Assembly (NCBI RefSeq): GCF_014649735.1
Contig: NZ_BMTP01000004.1
Span: 1-64,000 of the forward strand
DNA: 64,000 bases
Reading direction: 5' to 3'
Origin: Streptomyces lavendofoliae
GTDB taxonomy: Bacteria; Actinomycetota; Actinomycetes; Streptomycetales; Streptomycetaceae
The translations under genes and the position numbers were made by a program. The notes beneath the pieces are model-generated. The model was not told where the DNA came from. It did no database searches and worked only from the letters and a program-made list of their open reading frames with translations. Below, one piece after another: positions 53,084-62,218 of the stretch. Every line of letters starts with the position of its first letter. Within the stretch, counting starts at the first letter, position 1.

Positions 53084-55063
53084 ATGACGTCACTCGACCA
53101 TGAGCTGAGCAAGGAACGGACCCACCACGACACCTGCCGCGCCGCCCTGCACCGCATGGTCGACGGCGCCGCCCACCACGTCGTCACCGGCGAGGACGTC
53201 TCCGCGTCGGGCGCCGACGCCGAAGTCCTCGGCCACCACCTGCGCAGCCGCGCCAAGGCGCTGCGCGAGCTGCCGCCCGGTCCGCTGTTCTTCGGCCGGC
53301 TCGACCGCGAGGACGGGCAGTGCCACCACATCGGCCGCCGCCGCATCGGGGAGCACCCGGCGTCCCCGCCGCTGGTCGTCGACTGGCGGGCGCCCGTCGC
53401 GCGCGCCTTCTACCAGGCGAGCGCCCGCGATCCGCAGGGCGTCCGGGTGCGCAGGCGGTTCGGCTGGGCGCCGTTCAGCGGCGGCGACTCCGCGGACCTG
53501 ACCGGCCTGGAGGACGAGCACCTGGCCGCCGGGGAGGCCGGCCCGCCGAGCGCGATCCTCGCCGGGGAGATCGAACGCCCCCGGATCGGGCCCATGCGGG
53601 ACATCGCCGCCACCATCCAGCCCGAGCAGGACGACCTGGTCCGGGCCGGCCTCGACGCGTCCCTCTGCGTCCAGGGCGCCCCGGGCACCGGGAAGACCGC
53701 CGTCGGGCTGCATCGGGCCGCGTACCTCCTCTACACCCATCCGCAGCGCATCCGGCGCGGCGGGCTGCTGATCCTCGGGCCCAACCGCACGTTCCTGTCG
53801 TACGTCTCCGAAGTCCTGCCCGCGCTCGGCGAGTCGGACGTCCGGCAGTCCACGGTCGAGGAGGAGATCGACCGGGGCCACCCGGTGCGGGCGGTCGACC
53901 CGCCCGCGGCGGAGGTGGTCAAGCACGACGCCCGGATGGCCGGTGTCCTGCGGCGCGCCCTGTACGCGCGGGTGGGCGCGCCCTCCGAACCGCTGGCCGT
54001 CCCGGACGGCTCGTACCGGTGGCGGGTGCCGCTGGAGGAGCTGGCCGCGATCGTCGAGGAGGTGCGCGCGGAGGCCCCGCCCTACGCGGTGGGGCGGGAG
54101 CGGGTGCGCGGCCGGGTGGTGCGGGAGGTCCAGCTGCGGGCGGAGCGGCGGGCGGGGCCGAGGGGTACGGCGTGGACGCGGCGGATCGAGCGGTCCCGGG
54201 CGGTGACGGCCCTGGTGGACGCCTGCTGGCCGAGGGCCGTCCCCGAGGAGGTCCTCGCCGGGGTGCTGGCCGACCCGTGCGACCCGGCGCTCACCGCGGC
54301 GGAGCGGGAGGCGATCCGGTGGCGGCGGCCCCCGCGCTCGTACCGGTCGGCGCGGTGGAGCGCGGCCGACCTGCTGCTGCTCGACGAGCTGGCCGGGCTG
54401 ATCGAACGCCCCGCCGGATACGGGCACATCGTGATCGACGAGGCCCAGGACCTCTCCCCGATGCAGTGCCGCGCCATCGCCCGCCGCGCCGGCTTCGGCA
54501 CCCTCACCGTCCTCGGCGACCTGGCGCAGGGCACCACCCCGTGGGCGGCCCGCGACTGGCGGGAGCAGCTGGCGCACCTGGGCCGGACGTCGGTGCCCGT
54601 GGTCGCCCTGACGACCGGCTTCCGCGTCCCCGCCGGTGTCGTCGCGCTCGCCAACCGCTTGCTCGACGCCCTCGACGTGGACGTACCGCCCGGCCGGTCG
54701 CTGCGCCGGGACGGCAAGGTGACGATCCGTGAGGTGCCGGATGTGCGGGAGGCCGTGGTCGGGGCCGTGCGGGCGGCGCTCGCCCGCGAGGGCTCCGTCG
54801 GCGTGATCGCCGCGGACCGGTCGGCCGACGGGCTGCGCGCGGCGCTGGACGGCGCGGGCCTCACCGGGCCCCGCGTCACGGTGCTGCCGGCCACGCTCGC
54901 CAAGGGCCTGGAGTACGACCACGTCGTCGTGGCCGAGCCGGCCGACGTCGTCGCGGCCGAACCGCGTGGGCTGAACCGTCTGTACGTGGTCCTCACCCGC
55001 GCGGTCTCCCGCCTCGACGTCCTGCACAGCGCGCCGCTGCCCACGCCGCTGCGACGGTCCTGA
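53084..55063 (+). CDS. HelD/HelR-like UvrD-type helicase
   Basis: A 659-residue superfamily-1 helicase-like ATPase. Walker A is GAPGTGKT (K204), Walker B/motif II IVIDEAQDLSPMQ, motif III VLGDLAQGTTPW, and motif VI LYVVLTRAV. The N-terminal 190 residues (coiled helix DHELSKERTHHDTCRAAL, then PPLVVDWRAPVARAFYQ) are typical of HelD, which binds RNA polymerase and dissociates stalled complexes. Streptomyces HelR, a rifamycin-resistance member, has the same layout. Residue 1-40 is shorter than in HelD of M. smegmatis. ATG 53084 is 7 bp after TATTCT and probably leaderless. No rifamycin-associated element (GGGGCTTGC palindrome) is present. Confidence 0.85.
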   Translation: MTSLDHELSKERTHHDTCRAALHRMVDGAAHHVVTGEDVSASGADAEVLGHHLRSRAKALRELPPGPLFFGRLDREDGQCHHIGRRRIGEHPASPPLVVDWRAPVARAFYQASARDPQGVRVRRRFGWAPFSGGDSADLTGLEDEHLAAGEAGPPSAILAGEIERPRIGPMRDIAATIQPEQDDLVRAGLDASLCVQGAPGTGKTAVGLHRAAYLLYTHPQRIRRGGLLILGPNRTFLSYVSEVLPALGESDVRQSTVEEEIDRGHPVRAVDPPAAEVVKHDARMAGVLRRALYARVGAPSEPLAVPDGSYRWRVPLEELAAIVEEVRAEAPPYAVGRERVRGRVVREVQLRAERRAGPRGTAWTRRIERSRAVTALVDACWPRAVPEEVLAGVLADPCDPALTAAEREAIRWRRPPRSYRSARWSAADLLLLDELAGLIERPAGYGHIVIDEAQDLSPMQCRAIARRAGFGTLTVLGDLAQGTTPWAARDWREQLAHLGRTSVPVVALTTGFRVPAGVVALANRLLDALDVDVPPGRSLRRDGKVTIREVPDVREAVVGAVRAALAREGSVGVIAADRSADGLRAALDGAGLTGPRVTVLPATLAKGLEYDHVVVAEPADVVAAEPRGLNRLYVVLTRAVSRLDVLHSAPLPTPLRRS

Positions 55064-55248
55064 GCGCCTCGCCGGCCGGGTCCCGCGGCACGCCGCGCGG
55101 GCGGCGCGGCGCGGCGCGGAGGACGCGACGGCGAGGGAGACGACGAGGAGCCCGTGCCGACACCGGAGGCCGACCGGTAGCCGCCGTGAGTGCCTCGGCC
55201 GGTCCGCCGGCGCCCGCGAGGGGCGCTCGGCCCGGGACGCCACGTAAC

Positions 55249-55276
55249 ACTTTTGCAAGCACTCGCTTGCAAAAGT
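55249..55276. promoter_or_regulatory. long inverted repeat in front of the XRE regulator
   Basis: ACTTTTGCAAGC (55249-55260) and GCTTGCAAAAGT (55265-55276) are perfect 12-bp arms around ACTC. A further TTAGCAAGT follows. It sits 26 bp before the start of the XRE gene, a likely autoregulatory operator. Confidence 0.82.
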
Positions 55277-55301
55277 TAGCAAGTGGGTGCACCATCGGGG
55301 C

Positions 55302-55706
55302 ATGGCATCGCTCAACGTCGGCAATCTCGGTGAGTACCTGCGCGAACAGCGGCGTAACGCCCAGCTGTCACTGCGTCAGCTCGCCGATGCCGCCGGGGTG
55401 TCCAATCCGTATCTGAGCCAGATCGAGCGCGGGCTGCGCAAGCCGAGCGCGGAGGTCCTCCAGCAGGTCGCCAAGGCGCTGCGGATCTCCGCCGAGACGC
55501 TGTACGTGCGGGCCGGGATCCTGGACGAGCGGGAGCGCGAGGAGCTGGAGACGCGTGCCGTCATCCTCGCCGATCCGTCGATCAACGAGCGGCAGAAGCA
55601 GGTGCTGCTCCAGATCTACGACTCGTTCCGCAAGGAGAACGGACTCGATACGGAGACGAAGACGGGTGCCGACACCATCGAGGACGGCACCTCACCCGAA
55701 ATCTGA
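55302..55706 (+). CDS. XRE-family helix-turn-helix regulator
   Basis: A 134-residue protein: the N-terminal HTH_3 domain (YLREQRRNAQLSLRQLADAA then VSNPYLSQIERGLRKPSAEVL, cut) is followed by an acidic helical tail (LDEREREELETRAVILADPS). It matches the Rv0474-type regulator that precedes hbhA in mycobacteria. The HBHA-like gene follows 26 bp later on the same strand. A long palindrome lies just upstream of the start. Confidence 0.92.
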   Translation: MASLNVGNLGEYLREQRRNAQLSLRQLADAAGVSNPYLSQIERGLRKPSAEVLQQVAKALRISAETLYVRAGILDEREREELETRAVILADPSINERQKQVLLQIYDSFRKENGLDTETKTGADTIEDGTSPEI

Positions 55707-55732
55707 CTCCGCTATCCGGGAGGACCACAGTC

Positions 55733-56284
55733 GTGGCCATCATCGAAGAACTCCGCACGCCCCTCTACTTCGCCGCCGGTACGGCCGACCTCGCCGTGCA
55801 GCAGGCCAGGAAGGTGCCCGGCCTGATCGAGCAGATCGCCGCGGAGGCGCCCGCCCGCATCGACGCGGTGCGCAACACCGACCCCAAGGCCGTGCAGGAG
55901 AAGGTGAGCGCCCAGGCCAAGGAGGCCCAGGCCAAGGTCACCGAGGTGCTCGGCTCCCTGGACACGGACCTGAAGAAGCTCGGTGAGAGCGCCCAGCACC
56001 TGGCGCTGCGTGGCGTCGGCGCGGCGGCCGAGTACGCGGTCAGGGCCCGGGAGGCGTACGAGAAGGTCGCCGAGCACGGCGAGCAGGCCGTCAGGCAGTG
56101 GCGGGGCGAGGCGGCCGAGGAGATCAACGAGATCGCCATCGCCGTCGAGCCGGACCCGGAGCCGAAGGTCGCCGAGCCGGAGCCCGAGCCCGAGGCGCCC
56201 GCCGCGAAGAAGACCCCTGCCGAGAAGAAGGCCCCGGCGCCGCGCAAGCCCGCCGCGAAGAAGACGACGGCCTCCGAGTCCTGA
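55733..56284 (+). CDS. HBHA-like (heparin-binding hemagglutinin) helical protein
   Basis: A 183-residue protein with a long amphipathic, coiled-coil helical region (residues 10-130) and a C-terminal Lys/Ala/Pro-rich tail (AAKKTPAEKKAPAPRKPAAK, residues about 158-177). This is the layout of mycobacterial HBHA, whose Lys-rich tail binds heparan sulfate. Streptomyces is not a pathogen, so a role in cell-surface adhesion, lipid-inclusion binding or membrane fission is more likely. GTG 55733 has GGGAGG upstream. It lies between the XRE regulator and a DUF2516 gene, the same order as in M. tuberculosis. Confidence 0.88.
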   Translation: MAIIEELRTPLYFAAGTADLAVQQARKVPGLIEQIAAEAPARIDAVRNTDPKAVQEKVSAQAKEAQAKVTEVLGSLDTDLKKLGESAQHLALRGVGAAAEYAVRAREAYEKVAEHGEQAVRQWRGEAAEEINEIAIAVEPDPEPKVAEPEPEPEAPAAKKTPAEKKAPAPRKPAAKKTTASES

Positions 56285-56493
56285 GCGCCCCGTGCCGGCG
56301 CGGGGCCCGGGTGAAGCCCGGCCCGCCGGGCACGGCCCGCCCCCGCCGAGGCCCGTCCGCCGCCCGCCCGTCGGCCGCCCACCCGGCCCGCCCGCCGTCG
56401 GCGGGGCCGGCCGGGCACGTTCGGGGTGGCCGGGGCGTTGTACGGGTACCTTGGCCGCGAGGTGTCCCACCCACTGACTAGGCGGTGCTCAGC

Positions 56494-56832
56494 ATGTTGC
56501 TCGCTGGATTCAGCACGTTTCTCTTCCTGCTCAACCTGGCGATGCTCCTGATCGCCGTGATCGCCCTGTTCATCGCCGTCACGGCCCGCGAGGACGCCTA
56601 CCGCGCGGCCGACAAGCAGACCAAGATGTTCTGGCTCGTCATCCTGGGCGTCACGGTCGCGGTGAACCTGCTCGTGCCGATGCTGTTCCTCCAGATCGCC
56701 GGGCTCGTCGCGTCGATCGTGTTCATGGTCGACGTCCGCCCGGCCCTCCAGCAGGTCTCGGGCGGCAGGGGCGGCCGGCGCGGCGGGTCCAGCAGCGACG
56801 GGCCGTACGGCCCCTACAACGGCGGTCGCTAG
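56494..56832 (+). CDS. DUF2516 membrane protein
   Basis: A 112-residue protein with two or three membrane helices (LNLAMLLIAVIALFIAV, FWLVILGVTVAVNLL, FLQIAGLVASIVFMV) and a Gly/Arg/Ser-rich tail. It matches the DUF2516 family that follows hbhA in mycobacteria (Rv0476). ATG 56494; an in-frame GTG 9 bp upstream is possible. Function unknown. Confidence 0.88.
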   Translation: MLLAGFSTFLFLLNLAMLLIAVIALFIAVTAREDAYRAADKQTKMFWLVILGVTVAVNLLVPMLFLQIAGLVASIVFMVDVRPALQQVSGGRGGRRGGSSSDGPYGPYNGGR

Positions 56833-56880
56833 CCCGGGCCGGCACACCCGCGGGCACGCGGGGCGCCGGTAGCCCCCGGG

Positions 56881-58248
56881 TCAGCGGCGCCGGGGCGCCC
56901 GGTGGCCCGTCGCCGGGTCCGGGCGCGCAGACCGGTCGGCCGCCGCGGTGGCCGCCTTCTCGCGGGCGAGCAGCACCACCGCCACGTCGTCCGTCAGCTC
57001 CCCGCCGTTCAGCTTCCGCACCTCCGCCACCGCGGCCTCCAGCAGCTCCTCGCCGCCCAGGCCCCGCGCCAGCTGGCGGTTGATCATCTCGACCATGCCG
57101 TCCTGGCCCAGCCGGGGCGTGCCCGGCCCCGCCGAGCGGCCCTCGATCAGACCGTCCGTGTACATCATCAGGCTCCACGCGCCGCCCAGCTCCACCTGGC
57201 GCCGGGGCCAGCGGGCACGCGGCAGCAGCCCCAGTGCGGGGCCACCGTCCTCGTACGGCAGGAGCCGTGCCGCGCCGCCGGGCCGGGCGATCAGCGGCGA
57301 GGGGTGGCCCGCCAGGCACAGTCCGGCGCGGCGCCCGTCGGGCGCGATGTCCACCGTGCAGAGCGTCGCGAAGATCTCCTCGTTGTCCCGCTCGTGCTCC
57401 AGCACCTGCTGGAGCGTCGAGAGGAGCTCGTCACCGCACAGGCCCGCCAGCGTCAGCGCCCGCCAGGCGATCCGCAGCTCCACGCCGAGCGCGGCCTCGT
57501 CCGGCCCGTGCCCGCACACGTCGCCGATCATCGCGTGCACGGTCCCGTCGGGCGTGCGGACGGTGTCGTAGAAGTCGCCCCCCAGCAGTGCGCGCGAGCG
57601 CCCCGGCCGGTACCGGGCGGCGAAGCGCAGCTCGGAGCCCTGGAGCAGGGGGGTCGGCAGCAGACCCCGCTCCAGGCGGGCGTTCTCCTGCGCGCGCAGC
57701 CGGGACTCGGCCAGCTTGACCTGCACCGAGTCGGCGCGCTTGCGCTCCACCGCGTACCGGATGGCCCGGCTGAGCAGCGGTCCGTCGAGCTCCTCGCGGC
57801 ACAGGTGGTCCTGCGCCCCGACGCGTACCGCCTCGGCCGCCAGCGCGGCGTCGCCGGAGGGGATCAGCGCCAGGACGGCGTGGCGCGGCGCGAGGCGCAG
57901 CACGTGGTGGAGCGGGGCGAGCCGGTCCCCGTCGTCCGTCCGGCAGGAGGCCAGGTCGAGGTCGACGAGTACGCAGTGCACGTCGTCGGTGAGCAGCCGC
58001 TCGGCCTCGGTGAGGTTGCGGGCGGTACGGACGCGGACCCGGTTCCCGGACGCGTCGATCAGCTCGGGGACGGTGAACGTGCCCGCGGGGTCGTCCTCGA
58101 TCACCAGGAGGACGAGGTCGGTGCCGCCGGCGGCCGGGGCGGCCGGCGCCTGACCCGGCGTGCGCGAGCCGCCGGTGGCGTCCGGCGTGCCCGGGGTGCC
58201 CGGCGTGCTCGGTGTGCTCACCCTCTGTCGCGGTACGGGTACGGGCAT
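56881..58248 (-). CDS. receiver-linked SpoIIE/PP2C-type phosphatase
   Basis: A 455-residue protein with a Pro/Thr/Gly linker N-terminus, a receiver domain (VLLVIEDDPAG with the acidic pair, VLVDLDLASC with the phosphorylatable Asp) and a SpoIIE/PPM phosphatase domain (LLGGDFYDTV, MIGDVCGHGPDEA, MYTDGLIEGR, LTDDVAVVLL). This matches stress-sigma regulators of the RsbU/RsbP type in Streptomyces, where such phosphatases act on anti-sigma antagonists. No anti-sigma gene is next to it. GGAAGGAAA lies before ATG 58248. Confidence 0.9.
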   Translation of the reverse strand: MPVPVPRQRVSTPSTPGTPGTPDATGGSRTPGQAPAAPAAGGTDLVLLVIEDDPAGTFTVPELIDASGNRVRVRTARNLTEAERLLTDDVHCVLVDLDLASCRTDDGDRLAPLHHVLRLAPRHAVLALIPSGDAALAAEAVRVGAQDHLCREELDGPLLSRAIRYAVERKRADSVQVKLAESRLRAQENARLERGLLPTPLLQGSELRFAARYRPGRSRALLGGDFYDTVRTPDGTVHAMIGDVCGHGPDEAALGVELRIAWRALTLAGLCGDELLSTLQQVLEHERDNEEIFATLCTVDIAPDGRRAGLCLAGHPSPLIARPGGAARLLPYEDGGPALGLLPRARWPRRQVELGGAWSLMMYTDGLIEGRSAGPGTPRLGQDGMVEMINRQLARGLGGEELLEAAVAEVRKLNGGELTDDVAVVLLAREKAATAAADRSARPDPATGHRAPRRR

Positions 58249-58476
58249 CGGTTCGGTTTCCTTCCCTCCCCCCGAGGGCACGGCGGCGCGTCGGTCGACA
58301 CACCACCGACGGGGACCATAGCGGTCCGCGGCGGCCGAGCGGAATGGTGATCGGCGAAGAGCCGATGGCATATGCCGCGCAGCGGGAGGTAGTTGGGCAG
58401 CCCGTCATGACGAACGTCACGCGGAGCGTGTAGGCCCGGTCACATCCCGGACGTATACGACACGCGTGCGCGCCTC

Positions 58477-59562
58477 TCACTTGTCCGGGCGCACGACTCC
58501 GAGGATCGCCATCGAGCCCGCGCCCGCCACCGTCACGTTCCGTCCCGGCCGGGGGGCGTGGATGATCGCCCCGCCGCCGATGTAGAGGCCGACGTGGCTG
58601 GCGTCCGCGTGGTAGATGATCAGGTCGCCCGGCCGCATGTCCTCGACGGCGATGCGGGGCAGCAGCCGCCACTGCTCCTGCGAGGTGCGCGGGATGCCCG
58701 TGCCCGCCGCGGCCCACGCCTGCGACGTCAGCCCCGAGCAGTCGAAGGACCCCGGGCCCTCCGCGCCCCACACGTACGGCTTGCCGAGCTGCGCCTTCGC
58801 GTACGCGATCGCCTTCCTGCCCTGCGGGCCGGCGTCACCGCCCGCCCCGCGGAGCACCCCGGACCCCAGCCACGCGGTCTGCGCCCGCGCCTGCTCCGCC
58901 CGCTCCAGCCGCAGGAGCCGCTCGCGCTCCTCGGCCGCGAGCCGGGACTCCAGCCGCTTCGCGGCGGCGATCTTGGCCTCGATCCGCTTCTTCGCCCCGG
59001 CCTGCTGGAGCCGGTTGGCCTCCAGCTCGGTCCAGTGCGCGCCGGCGTCCTTGGTGTACGTCTCCAACTCGGCCTGCTGGCGGCTGAGTTCGCCGAGAAG
59101 GTCCTTGGTCGCCTTCTGGCCCTGCTGGAGGCGGCCCACGCCGTTGAGGAAGAGCTGCGGGTCGTCGGTGAGGACGAGCCGCGCCTCGTCGGGCATGCCG
59201 CCGTTGCGGTACTGGGCGCGGGCGGCGGCCCCGGCCCGGTTCCTCAGGTCCTCGATCCGGGCCCGGCCGTCCACGATCGCCCGCCCCAGCCGCACGATCT
59301 CGGCCGACTGCTCCTTCGCCCGCTCGTCCGCGAGGTTGTAGGCGTCGGTGGCGGAGGCGGCCTGGCGGTACAGGGCGTCGATCTCCCGGCGTACCTCGTC
59401 GAGGCTCTTGCCCGGGGCCGGGGAGGTGGGCGGGGCCACCGGGAAGCCGGGGGAGGCGGGGGGCGGGGTGGGCGCCGCGTACGCCGCCTGGGCCGGTGAC
59501 GCCAGCACGGTCAGCGCGCAGACCACGGTGAGCGCGGCGGTGGCACAGCGGCGTCGGTTCAC
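58477..59562 (-). CDS. secreted NlpC/P60 peptidoglycan endopeptidase with coiled coil
   Basis: A 361-residue protein: signal peptide (about 1-30), long coiled coil (about 50-240, from DEVRREIDALYRQAAS onward) and a C-terminal NlpC/P60 domain with FDCSGL, ASHVGLYIG and IIHAPRPG providing Cys-His-His. This is the RipA/CwlO-like class that trims peptide crosslinks under control of the coiled coil. I use GTG 59562 (MNRRR), which has a GGGGG site; ATG 59574 lies nearer the GGGGAG with no spacing. It is a major wall hydrolase class in Streptomyces. Confidence 0.9.
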   Translation of the reverse strand: MNRRRCATAALTVVCALTVLASPAQAAYAAPTPPPASPGFPVAPPTSPAPGKSLDEVRREIDALYRQAASATDAYNLADERAKEQSAEIVRLGRAIVDGRARIEDLRNRAGAAARAQYRNGGMPDEARLVLTDDPQLFLNGVGRLQQGQKATKDLLGELSRQQAELETYTKDAGAHWTELEANRLQQAGAKKRIEAKIAAAKRLESRLAAEERERLLRLERAEQARAQTAWLGSGVLRGAGGDAGPQGRKAIAYAKAQLGKPYVWGAEGPGSFDCSGLTSQAWAAAGTGIPRTSQEQWRLLPRIAVEDMRPGDLIIYHADASHVGLYIGGGAIIHAPRPGRNVTVAGAGSMAILGVVRPDK

Positions 59563-59739
59563 AGAGACCCCCATCTCCCCATCTGATTTACCGTCAGTAA
59601 CTTTGGGTGTCGACCGAGATGGTGCCACGGCGGTGGCGAAAACGACAGGGTCGCGCCCACAGGGAGGGGACGAAGGTCCGGCGCGAAGCGTTCCGTTCGG
59701 GACGAGCCGGTTCACGGCGAGCCGGTTCCGCACACGCCT

Positions 59740-60555
59740 TCAGTACGCGCCCGGCGCCAGCGCCGACCAGCGCACCGTCACCTCGCCCTGGCGCCACCGC
59801 CGCCGGCCGTCCTCCAGCGGCCAGTCCGCCGCCAGGTCCCGCGCCGTCCTGATCCACCGCTGCCGGGCACCCAGCGAGGCGTACGGCGCCGCCGCCGCCC
59901 ACGCCCGGTCGAAGTCCCGCAGGAACGCGTGCACCGGCTCACCCGGCACGTTCCGGTGGATCAGCGCCTTCGGCAGCCGCTCCGCCAGGTCCGAGGGCCG
60001 CTCCAGCGACCCCAGGCGCGTGGCGAACGTCACCGTGCGCGGCCCCTCGGGCCCCAGCGCCACCCACACGTGACGCCGCCCGATCTCGTCGCACGTCCCC
60101 TCCACCAGCAGCCCACCGGGCGCGAGCCGCGCGCACAGCCGCGCCCACACCGCGGCGACCTCGTCCTCGTCGTACTGGCGCAGCACGTTCGCCGCCCGGA
60201 TCAGCGCCGGGGAGCCGTCCACCGGCACCTCGAAGCCGCCGTGCACGAACGTCAGCCCGTCGCGCTCGTACGGCCGGGCCGCCTCCACCCGGGCCGGCTC
60301 GATCTCGACACCCACGACCCGGACGCGGGGGTCGGCGTCGCCGCGCAGCCGGTGCAGCAGCTCCACCGCGGTCCAGGGGGCGGCCCCGTACCCGAGGTCC
60401 ACCGCCGTGGGCGGTCGCTCGCCGCGGCGCAGCTCCGCGCCGTGCGCGGCGGCGATCCAGCGGTCCATGCGGCGCAGGCGGTTGGGGTTGGTGGTCCCGC
60501 GGGTCGGGGTGCCGACGGGGCGGGTCCCGGCGGGGCGGGTGGTGCGCGGGGCCAT
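59740..60555 (-). CDS. class I SAM-dependent methyltransferase-like protein
   Basis: A 271-residue protein with a Rossmann-like methyltransferase core: motif I AVDLGYGAAPWTAVEL (G56-x-G58), motif II VVGVEIEPARVEAA, and post-motif RAANVLRQYDEDEVAAVW. The motif I glycines are partly replaced (DLGYGAAP), so SAM binding may be altered. The remainder (RWRQGEVTVRWSALAPGAY end) is unspecific. It shares the mshA intergenic region on the other strand; the substrate is unknown. Confidence 0.82.
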   Translation of the reverse strand: MAPRTTRPAGTRPVGTPTRGTTNPNRLRRMDRWIAAAHGAELRRGERPPTAVDLGYGAAPWTAVELLHRLRGDADPRVRVVGVEIEPARVEAARPYERDGLTFVHGGFEVPVDGSPALIRAANVLRQYDEDEVAAVWARLCARLAPGGLLVEGTCDEIGRRHVWVALGPEGPRTVTFATRLGSLERPSDLAERLPKALIHRNVPGEPVHAFLRDFDRAWAAAAPYASLGARQRWIRTARDLAADWPLEDGRRRWRQGEVTVRWSALAPGAY

Positions 60556-60731
60556 GGGGACGAGGGTAAGCGGTACGGGACGCCCGCCCGCCACACACGC
60601 GTGGCGCCGTCTCCCGGAGGCGCGGCGCGGCCGCCCCGGCGCACCGCACGCGCGGCCGCCCCGGCGCACCCTGCGGCCGGCGTCGGCCCGCGCGCGGGCG
60701 TCGTCACGCGCGCGTAATGAATTGGCAAAGC

Positions 60732-60758
60732 GGAAATGCGGCGGCCCGGTCCGCTGTT
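60732..60758 (+). promoter_or_regulatory. sigma-R-type promoter of mshA
   Basis: GGAAAT (60732-60737), an 18-bp spacer and GTT (60756-60758) fit the SigR consensus GGAAT-N18-GTT. The predicted start is about 75 bp before the mshA GTG. SigR control of mshA is described in S. coelicolor. Confidence 0.75.
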
Positions 60759-60838
60759 GTCGCTGACGGGAGGGCCGTACGCACAGGCGCGGGCGTGTCC
60801 TCCGCTTGCCATGCCCGCACAGCGGAAGGACTGCCGAC

Positions 60839-62218
60839 GTGAGCCAGTACGTGTCCCGGTTCGCCGGCACCCTGGCCGGGCCGCACCGGACCGCCGGACC
60901 CCACCGGCTGCCCTCGTCGCACCGGCTCCGGCTGCCCGGCAGGGCGCGGGTGCCGCGCCGGGTCGCCATGCTCAGCGTGCACACCTCCCCGCTGCACCAG
61001 CCCGGCACGGGCGACGCGGGCGGCATGAACGTCTACATCGTCGAGCTGGCCGAGCGCCTCGCGGCGATCAACATCGAGGTCGAGATATTCACCCGGGCCA
61101 CCACCGGCGGGCTGCCCCCGGCCGTGGAGCTGTCGCCCGGCGTCCTCGTCCGGCACGTGGACGCCGGCCCCTACGAAGGGCTCGCCAAGGAGGAGCTGCC
61201 CGCGCAGCTGTGCGCCTTCACGCACGGCGTCATGCGGGCCTGGGCGGGCCACCGGCCGGGCCACTACGACCTGGTCCACTCCCACTACTGGCTCTCCGGT
61301 CATGTCGGCTGGCTCGCCGCCGAGCGGTGGGGCGTCCCGCTCGTGCACGCCATGCACACCATGGCCAAGGTCAAGAACGCGGCGCTCGCCGAGGGCGACA
61401 CCCCCGAGCCCCCGGCCCGGGTGATCGGCGAGACCCAGATCGTGCGGGCCGCCGACCGGCTGATCGCCAACACCGCGGGGGAGGCGGACGAGCTGGTCCG
61501 CTTCTACGAGGCCGAGCCCGCGAAAGTCGCCGTCGTGCACCCGGGCGTGAACCTCGACCGGTTCCGGCCGGCCGACGGACGGGCCGCCGCCCGCGCCCGG
61601 CTGGGGCTGCCCGCCGACGCGTTCATCCCCGTGTTCGCCGGGCGCATCCAGCCCCTGAAGGCGCCCGACATCCTGCTGCGCGCCGCCGCCCGGCTGCTGG
61701 ACGAGGACCCGTCCCTGCGGTCCCGGATGCTCGTCCCCGTCGTCGGCGGACCCAGCGGCAGCGGGCTCGCCAGGCCCGAGGGCCTGCAGAAGCTCGCCGC
61801 GCGCCTGGGCATCGCCGACGTGGTGCGCTTCCACCCGCCCGTGGGCCAGGAGCGGCTCGCCGACTGGTTCCGGGCGGCGTCGGTGCTCGTCATGCCGTCG
61901 TACAGCGAGTCCTTCGGGCTCGTCGCCATCGAGGCGCAGGCGGCCGGCACCCCGGTCGTCGCCGCGTCGGTGGGCGGGCTGCCGGTGGCGGTACGGGACG
62001 GCTCGACCGGCTACCTGGTGCGCGGCCACGACCCGGCTGACTACGCGGTCGCGCTGCGCCGCTTCGTCGACGACCCGTCACTGACCGACCGCCTGGGCGC
62101 GGCGGCGGCACGGCACGCCGGATCCTTCGGCTGGGACACGGCGGCGGCGGGGACGGCGGACGTGTACACCGCGGCCATGCACGAACACCGCCGTGCCGTA
62201 CGCTCACGTCATGGCTGA
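60839..62218 (+). CDS. mshA: mycothiol glycosyltransferase MshA
   Basis: A 459-residue GT4 glycosyltransferase that joins UDP-GlcNAc and 1-L-inositol-1-phosphate, the first step of mycothiol synthesis. Landmarks: [20 protein letters not shown] (cut, glycine loop), [21 protein letters not shown], and the donor-site segment [20 protein letters not shown] (cut). N-terminal extension of about 40 residues is Arg/Pro-rich. GTG 60839 has GGAAGGA upstream. A SigR-type promoter lies upstream, and mshD is elsewhere in the window. It overlaps the YbjN-family gene by 8 bp. Confidence 0.95.
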   Translation: MSQYVSRFAGTLAGPHRTAGPHRLPSSHRLRLPGRARVPRRVAMLSVHTSPLHQPGTGDAGGMNVYIVELAERLAAINIEVEIFTRATTGGLPPAVELSPGVLVRHVDAGPYEGLAKEELPAQLCAFTHGVMRAWAGHRPGHYDLVHSHYWLSGHVGWLAAERWGVPLVHAMHTMAKVKNAALAEGDTPEPPARVIGETQIVRAADRLIANTAGEADELVRFYEAEPAKVAVVHPGVNLDRFRPADGRAAARARLGLPADAFIPVFAGRIQPLKAPDILLRAAARLLDEDPSLRSRMLVPVVGGPSGSGLARPEGLQKLAARLGIADVVRFHPPVGQERLADWFRAASVLVMPSYSESFGLVAIEAQAAGTPVVAASVGGLPVAVRDGSTGYLVRGHDPADYAVALRRFVDDPSLTDRLGAAAARHAGSFGWDTAAAGTADVYTAAMHEHRRAVRSRHG

